64,000 nucleotides of DNA from positions 1-64,000 of the forward strand of contig NZ_JACHXW010000020.1 in assembly GCF_014192395.1 (NCBI RefSeq), read 5' to 3'. The notes under the pieces are model-generated. The model saw only the letters and a list, made by a program, of their open reading frames with translations, searched no databases and was not told where the DNA came from. Numbering within the stretch: the stretch's first letter is position 1; each line of letters opens with the position of its first letter. A program made the position numbers and the translations under genes. This stretch comes from Paenibacillus endophyticus (GTDB lineage: Bacteria > Bacillota > Bacilli > Paenibacillales > Paenibacillaceae). Of this stretch, positions 59,903-64,000 are shown in pieces.

Positions 59903-61198
59903 CTAATCGTTGCTGCCAATGCTCTGATAATAGTAACCCAACGCCTGCATGTCATGCGCATTCAGGATGTTCCTGCCGTCGAATACATTGCCATGCGCCA
60001 TCACATCCTTCATCTGGGCCCAGTCAATCCCCCGAATAATTGGCCATTCCGTGCAAAGAAAAACCGCATCCGCTTCCTTCAATGCTTCCTCCACCTCCAG
60101 GCACACAGCTACGGATTCATATTTCGCATCATGCGGGAGTGTCGCAATAGGGTCGTACAGCCGCAGCTGGGCCCGTTCATTCAAGAGGCTCTCGATGATG
60201 CGAAGAGCAGGGGCTTCCCTAATGTCATCGGTATCCGGCTTAAACGCCAAGCCTAGAATCGCTATTTTTTTGCCCGAAAAGCTTCCGAGCCGCGTTCTGG
60301 CCTTATCCGTCAAATAACTATGCTGTGTTTGATTAACCTTCACGACCTTCTCTAGCACGCTTAGCTCGATGTTGTTCTGCCTTGCTGTCAGAATTAAAGC
60401 AGATACATCCTTCGGAAAGCATGATCCCCCATAACCGATTCCTGCTTGCAAGAAGCTTGAGCCAATACGCGGGTCTAAACCAATTCCTCCTGCTACATCC
60501 TTCACGTTGACGTTCAGCTCATCGCAAAGCCTAGCAAGCTCATTAATATAGGATATTTTGGTAGCTAGAAACGCATTAGAAGCATATTTAATAAGCTCAG
60601 CCGTTCGCGGAGTAGTAATCACAAAGGGACACTTCACGGAATGGTAAAGCGATTTGAGTAGATTCGTCGCTCGCTTGCTCTCTGATCCGATGACGATACG
60701 ATCCGGATTCAAGGCATCTGTCACCGCTTTTCCTTCACGGAGAAATTCCGGGTTGGACGCTACGTCGAAGGGGTAGAAATGCTCCTGCGCAGCCTCGATC
60801 CAGCCGGTGACCAGCTCCTGCGTCCCGACCGGAACCGTGCTTTTGGTGACGACCAGCTTGTAGCCGTTCATTTTCTGGCCGATCTCCGAGGCGACCTGCT
60901 TAACGAAGCGCAGATCGGCGCTGCCGTCCGGCCGTGACGGCGTTCCTACGCAGATAAAGATGACATCGCTCTCTTGAATGGCCTTGTCTTTGTCCGTTGT
61001 AAATTTGATTTGACCCGATTGTATATGCTTTTTCAATAAATCCTCCAAGCCCGGCTCATGGAAATGCAGCAGGCCCTGCCTGAGCTGCCTGATTTTGTGA
61101 ACATCTGTATCAAGCCCCGTCACCTTCCAGCCAAGCTCGGCAAACACCATCGCCGTCGTTGAACCGACATAGCCGGTCCCGATCACTAATATTTTCAT
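59903..61198 (-). CDS. ugd: UDP-glucose 6-dehydrogenase
   Basis: 431-aa enzyme oxidising UDP-glucose to UDP-glucuronate. Motifs: MKILVIGTGYVGSTTAMVFAELGW (NAD), VTKSTVPVGTQELV, ASNPEFLREGKAV, and the catalytic Cys in GIGYGGSCFPKDVSAL; length and the NPEFLREG/GGSCFPKD forms are typical of TuaD/Ugd. I chose the ATG at 61198 behind AGAAGGGGGAAACG, which overlaps the stop of the RmlA-like gene as ATGA; the longer open frame upstream is a shadow of that gene. UDP-glucuronate would be one building block of the surface glycan. Confidence 0.93.
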   Translation of the reverse strand: MKILVIGTGYVGSTTAMVFAELGWKVTGLDTDVHKIRQLRQGLLHFHEPGLEDLLKKHIQSGQIKFTTDKDKAIQESDVIFICVGTPSRPDGSADLRFVKQVASEIGQKMNGYKLVVTKSTVPVGTQELVTGWIEAAQEHFYPFDVASNPEFLREGKAVTDALNPDRIVIGSESKRATNLLKSLYHSVKCPFVITTPRTAELIKYASNAFLATKISYINELARLCDELNVNVKDVAGGIGLDPRIGSSFLQAGIGYGGSCFPKDVSALILTARQNNIELSVLEKVVKVNQTQHSYLTDKARTRLGSFSGKKIAILGLAFKPDTDDIREAPALRIIESLLNERAQLRLYDPIATLPHDAKYESVAVCLEVEEALKEADAVFLCTEWPIIRGIDWAQMKDVMAHGNVFDGRNILNAHDMQALGYYYQSIGSND

Positions 61199-62187
61199 TC
61201 GTTTCCCCCTTCTTTCTGTGCCTGCAACCCCGTCATCGCGGATTGACGGCCAATTACCGTATCTTTCAACGGGTAAGGAATATGCTTTAAATGGACGCCG
61301 CTTAACAGAATGCTGTTTTCGATGTGGCAACCCTCAATTTGCGAATCTGCTCCAATCGACACATATGGACCGATTACGCAGTTTTTAAGGACGCAGCCCT
61401 GATTGATGGACACAGGGGCTATGATCGTGCAATTTTCTGCGACAACGGATTTATGAATGGCATTCTGAGGCGGGAGCACCGCCAGCATTTGACGATTCGC
61501 ATCCAGCCACCGCCCTACCGTTCCGACATCCATGTTGAGCTGCTCGGTCACATGGTAGGTTACCTGCTTGCCATGCTCAATCAGCCATTGAATCGCATCG
61601 GTAATCTCATATTCCCCTCTGGGTGATGGCTTAATATGGTCCACGGCTTCGAATATGGTGCTGTCAAAAGCATAAGCGCCCAGAACGGCAAGCTTGGACT
61701 TCGGTGCCTTCGGCTTCTCCTCCAGCTGCACGATGCGTCCCTCCAGCACTTCTGCAATGCCATAATCCCGAGGATTCGCAACCTCTGCAAGCAGCAGGGA
61801 GCCATGGCTGCCTCTCTCCTCCACATCGAGCTTCAGCTCCGCCAGGCTTTGGGAAATTAAATTGTCTCCCAGCAGAAGCAGGAAGGCTTCCTCTCCGATA
61901 AACGTCTGAGCTTGCCTGACCGCGTCTGAGATGCCTCTCGCTTCATATTGGTAAATATATGTGATCGCGGCTCCCCAAGCTTCTCCATGGCCAACCTGCT
62001 CGCGAATCAAGCCTTCCTGCGATGGATGGATAACGACTCCAATTTCCACAATGGCAAGCTCAGTCAGCTTCTCGATGCAAGCCTGCAGAATAGAAATGTT
62101 GGCTACAGGAATAAGTGTTTTTGGAAAATTTAAAGTGATCGGATACAATCTTGTCCCTTTACCCGCACATAGGATAAGTCCTTTCAA
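61195..62187 (-). CDS. Glucose-1-phosphate thymidylyltransferase-like nucleotidyltransferase (long form, LbH)
   Basis: 330-aa sugar nucleotidyltransferase. The N-terminal domain has LILCAGKGTRLYPITLNFPKTLIPVAN, LLGDNLI (metal Asp), DYGIAEV and LEEKPKAP. Its C-terminus (about 245-315) is a left-handed beta-helix with hexapeptide-type repeats (CTIIAPVSINQGCVLKNCVIGPYVSIG), as in the longer RmlA-type enzymes and SpsI-like proteins rather than in short RmlA. It would make dTDP- or UDP-glucose from glucose-1-phosphate; no RmlB, C or D follows, so the activated hexose probably feeds the coupled ugd gene. Start is TTG at 62187 behind GGGGAG. First gene of the minus-strand operon. Confidence 0.87.
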   Translation of the reverse strand: MKGLILCAGKGTRLYPITLNFPKTLIPVANISILQACIEKLTELAIVEIGVVIHPSQEGLIREQVGHGEAWGAAITYIYQYEARGISDAVRQAQTFIGEEAFLLLLGDNLISQSLAELKLDVEERGSHGSLLLAEVANPRDYGIAEVLEGRIVQLEEKPKAPKSKLAVLGAYAFDSTIFEAVDHIKPSPRGEYEITDAIQWLIEHGKQVTYHVTEQLNMDVGTVGRWLDANRQMLAVLPPQNAIHKSVVAENCTIIAPVSINQGCVLKNCVIGPYVSIGADSQIEGCHIENSILLSGVHLKHIPYPLKDTVIGRQSAMTGLQAQKEGGNE

Positions 62188-62335
62188 TTCGCATCTCCCC
62201 TAAAAAATCAGTTTCTATTAATCTATTAAATTGCAGCTTGATTGGTGTGGGCCAAGCTTCGCGAGTGAGATAGAATACAGCGGAACTTTCTTCGCCCAAC
62301 TAATGAAAGTGCCGTGTCGTCTTCTGAAAACCGCT

Positions 62336-62344
62336 CATATCCTA
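62336..62344 (+). promoter_or_regulatory. Sigma-K-like -10 motif upstream of the GT4 gene
   Basis: CATATCCTA on the plus strand, 44 bp before the TTG start, matches CATANNNTA; there is no AC at 16-17 bp. It lies in the 201-bp spacer between the divergent RmlA-like and GT4 genes. Confidence 0.45.
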
Positions 62345-62388
62345 TCAAGAAATGCCCATGGATACTAACCTAAGGGAGCTGTGTACAT

Positions 62389-63414
62389 TTGAAGATCGTG
62401 CAAGTATCGACAAATACGATTCCAGTTCCTCCAAAAGATTACGGCGGCACGCAGCGTGACGTTTATTATCTCACCGAGGAATTGGTTCGCCGCGGACACG
62501 AGGTCATCTTGTTCGCCAAGGAAGGCTCTACGGCTCAAGCTACCCAAACCTTTGAATATCCTTCCAACAATCCAAAAGAACAACTCGATTTCATCATAAA
62601 AAACATGCCTGAGGACGTTGATTTCATCCATGACCATTACGGTATCGTCGCGCAGGCGAACCCGCCGATCCCGACGATCCGCAATTCGCATTCAAAAGGC
62701 GTTAGCGGCGTTCAGCTTCCCGTCTACGTAAGCAGGATGATTTTACGGAAATACGGAAAAAGGAAAGGCTTCTACGTCTATAACGGGATTCGTGTCGAGG
62801 ACTACGTTTTTCAAAAGAATAAAAGCAAGTATCTGCTCTTCCTTGGCCGATTGATTGAACAGAAAGGCGTGCACCTTGCGATCGAGATTGCCAAGAAAAC
62901 CGGGAAAGAGCTTATCATCGCAGGTCCGCTGAATGACCGTAAATATTTTAACGCCAAAATAAAGCCCCATCTCAATAAACGCATCCGCTATGTGGGCTCG
63001 GTCGGCGGCAGAAAAAAGCAAGAATTGCTTGCCGGCGCAAGCTGCGTGCTCTTCACCTCCACTTGGGATGAACCGTTTGGCCTTGTACTGATCGAAGCGC
63101 TCGCAAGCGGGACTCCCGTTCTCGGCTTCAGGAAAGGCGCCATTCCTGAAGTGCTGAAGGGCTTGCCTCAGCTGATATGCGACAACACCAGGGACATGAT
63201 CGCCAAAGTAAAGAACGCCAAGCGATTCCCGTCCCCCCATCGATGCAGGCGATACGTGCGCAAGCGTTTCTCCGATGTCGTCATGACCGATCAATTTCTC
63301 AAGCTCTATGAAAAAATTATTAAAGGGAACAAATACAAGCTCATCAAAAACTCTAAATGGAATAAGCGTAAAGCCCGGATCGTTAAACAGAACGAGGAGA
63401 TGAAAGAATGGTAA
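62389..63414 (+). CDS. Glycosyltransferase family 4
   Basis: 341-aa GT-B enzyme. The N-terminal half begins IVQVSTNTIPVPPKDYGGTQRDVYYLTEELVRRGHEV (acceptor-side loop). The C-terminal donor domain has YLLFLGRLIEQKGVHLAIEIAKKTGKELIIAGP and the E-X7-E nucleotide-sugar motif EPFGLVLIEALASGTPVLGF. The C-terminus is strongly basic. Retaining transfer from a UDP or GDP sugar is expected; specificity is unknown. Start is TTG at 62389, ten bases after AAGGGAG. It overlaps the next glycosyltransferase gene by 7 bp, so the two are translationally coupled. Confidence 0.88.
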   Translation: MKIVQVSTNTIPVPPKDYGGTQRDVYYLTEELVRRGHEVILFAKEGSTAQATQTFEYPSNNPKEQLDFIIKNMPEDVDFIHDHYGIVAQANPPIPTIRNSHSKGVSGVQLPVYVSRMILRKYGKRKGFYVYNGIRVEDYVFQKNKSKYLLFLGRLIEQKGVHLAIEIAKKTGKELIIAGPLNDRKYFNAKIKPHLNKRIRYVGSVGGRKKQELLAGASCVLFTSTWDEPFGLVLIEALASGTPVLGFRKGAIPEVLKGLPQLICDNTRDMIAKVKNAKRFPSPHRCRRYVRKRFSDVVMTDQFLKLYEKIIKGNKYKLIKNSKWNKRKARIVKQNEEMKEW

Positions 63415-64000
63415 CCATCATTGCCTGCACGATGAGATCTTCATTTATGGATAATGTCTTCGCCAATTATGATCGGCAGACATGGAAAGACAAGGAAATG
63501 ATTATTGTACTGAACAAAAACAACATGAACCTGGAGGCATGGAAAGAACGCGCAAGCCGTTATCCGAATAACGAAGTGCGCGTATTCAAGCTCCCGCAGA
63601 AGTATAAGCTTGGCAAATGCTTGAACTACGCCATTGCTCGGGCGAAGGACGGCATCATTACGAAGTTCGACGATGATGATTACTACGGGGCGAAGTATTT
63701 GAGGGAATCCGTGCGAGCGCTCAAAAAAGGGAAAGCCAAAATCATCGGCAAGCATACCTCCTACCTTTATTTTGAGGAAAAAAAGGCACTTATGGTGTTT
63801 CGTGCCGGCGGCGAGCGCAAATACCAAAGATCTGTTAAAGGAGGCACCCTTTTGTTCCGGAAATCCGTATGGAAAAAAGTGAAATTCCCCGAAAACAAAT
63901 TGGTAGGCACCGATTCCGGATGGACTGGCAGATGCCGCCGAAGAGGCTATAAAATATATTCGGTTTCCAAAAAGCACTACGTCTGCATAAGAAGAAAAAA
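63408..64000 (+). CDS. CgeD-like family 2 glycosyltransferase (truncated by window end)
   Basis: Open from ATG 63408 to the last base, about 197 codons, with no stop in the window. It starts VTIIACTMRSSFMDNVFANYDRQ and shows KEMIIVLNKNNM, LGKCLNYAIARAKDGIITKFDDDDYYGAKYL (DDDD metal motif), GGTLLFRKSVWKKVKFP and GTDSGWTGRCRRRGYKIYSV. This is the same plan as the 57697-58431 protein, so the two are paralogues of the CgeD-like spore-surface group. GAGGAG lies eight bases before the ATG, within the end of the GT4 gene, which it overlaps by 7 bp. The protein is unusually basic. Confidence 0.82.
   Translation, partial: MVTIIACTMRSSFMDNVFANYDRQTWKDKEMIIVLNKNNMNLEAWKERASRYPNNEVRVFKLPQKYKLGKCLNYAIARAKDGIITKFDDDDYYGAKYLRESVRALKKGKAKIIGKHTSYLYFEEKKALMVFRAGGERKYQRSVKGGTLLFRKSVWKKVKFPENKLVGTDSGWTGRCRRRGYKIYSVSKKHYVCIRRK

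Noticed and set aside
61195..62187. dTDP-rhamnose biosynthesis locus
   Set aside because: An RmlA-like enzyme is present, but no RmlB, RmlC or RmlD homologue occurs in the window; coupling to ugd suggests a different use.

Overview
The window looks like a chromosomal segment of a spore-forming, Gram-positive member of the Paenibacillaceae (Paenibacillus or a close relative). Supporting evidence: a gerE orthologue behind a sigma-K-type promoter, a large cluster resembling Bacillus sps/cge spore-surface glycosylation genes, a YesM/YesN-type two-component pair inside a sugar ABC-transporter operon, an SLH-anchored multidomain glycoside hydrolase of about 3000 residues, strong AGGAGG-type ribosome binding sites, and frequent TTG/GTG starts. 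The genus is inferred; no rRNA or other decisive marker is present. I found no tRNA, rRNA, CRISPR array, transposase, integrase or replication origin.

Layout. 0-7 kb: a GH42 beta-galactosidase with a divergent AraC regulator, then an M20 amidohydrolase, a split ThrE-type exporter and a phosphotransferase-fold protein. 7-14 kb: a LipL-type octanoyl/lipoyl transferase, an AraC regulator, a PhoR/PhoP-like pair (kinase upstream), a bile-acid-symporter-family protein and a tandem HD-domain protein. 14-22.4 kb: a minus-strand sugar-uptake operon (solute-binding lipoprotein, two permeases, YesM-type kinase, YesN-type regulator, NagZ-type GH3 hexosaminidase). 22.5-27.3 kb: a SWIM protein and SNF2 helicase operon with a small downstream ORF. 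27.4-33.2 kb: two orphan Spo0B/citrate-type histidine kinases, a TPR membrane protein and a catalase. 33.2-45.3 kb: the giant SLH glycoside hydrolase and a chemoreceptor, lying between gerE and a second copy of the gerE 3' end, with a decayed sugar-binding-protein fragment at one edge. 45.4-51.4 kb: class D sortase, GtrA, GtrB-like glycosyltransferase and a very large double GT-C fusion. 51.6-64 kb: nucleotide-sugar and glycosyltransferase genes that encode an apparently complete UDP-N-acetyl-L-fucosamine route (CapE/CapF/CapG type), two nucleotide-sugar dehydrogenases, an RmlA-like nucleotidyltransferase and five soluble glycosyltransferases, the last truncated by the window end.

How it fits together. 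The right third (45-64 kb) reads as one functional neighbourhood: synthesis of activated amino sugars and uronic acids, cytosolic transfer by CgeD-like and GT4 enzymes, lipid-linked sugar flipping by GtrA/GtrB, and extracytoplasmic transfer by the GT-C fusion. gerE, the late mother-cell coat regulator, sits at its edge. Sigma-K-like -10 motifs occur before gerE, capF, capG, one dehydrogenase and the GT4 gene. I infer that this is a spore-surface glycan system. The left part is mainly carbohydrate scavenging with local regulators.

The most notable observations are the direct repeat of the gerE 3' end flanking an 11.7-kb segment (a possible old island insertion at gerE), the double GT-C fusion, the 3044-residue surface hydrolase with a candidate leader terminator, and the shared promoter motif of the glycan cluster.
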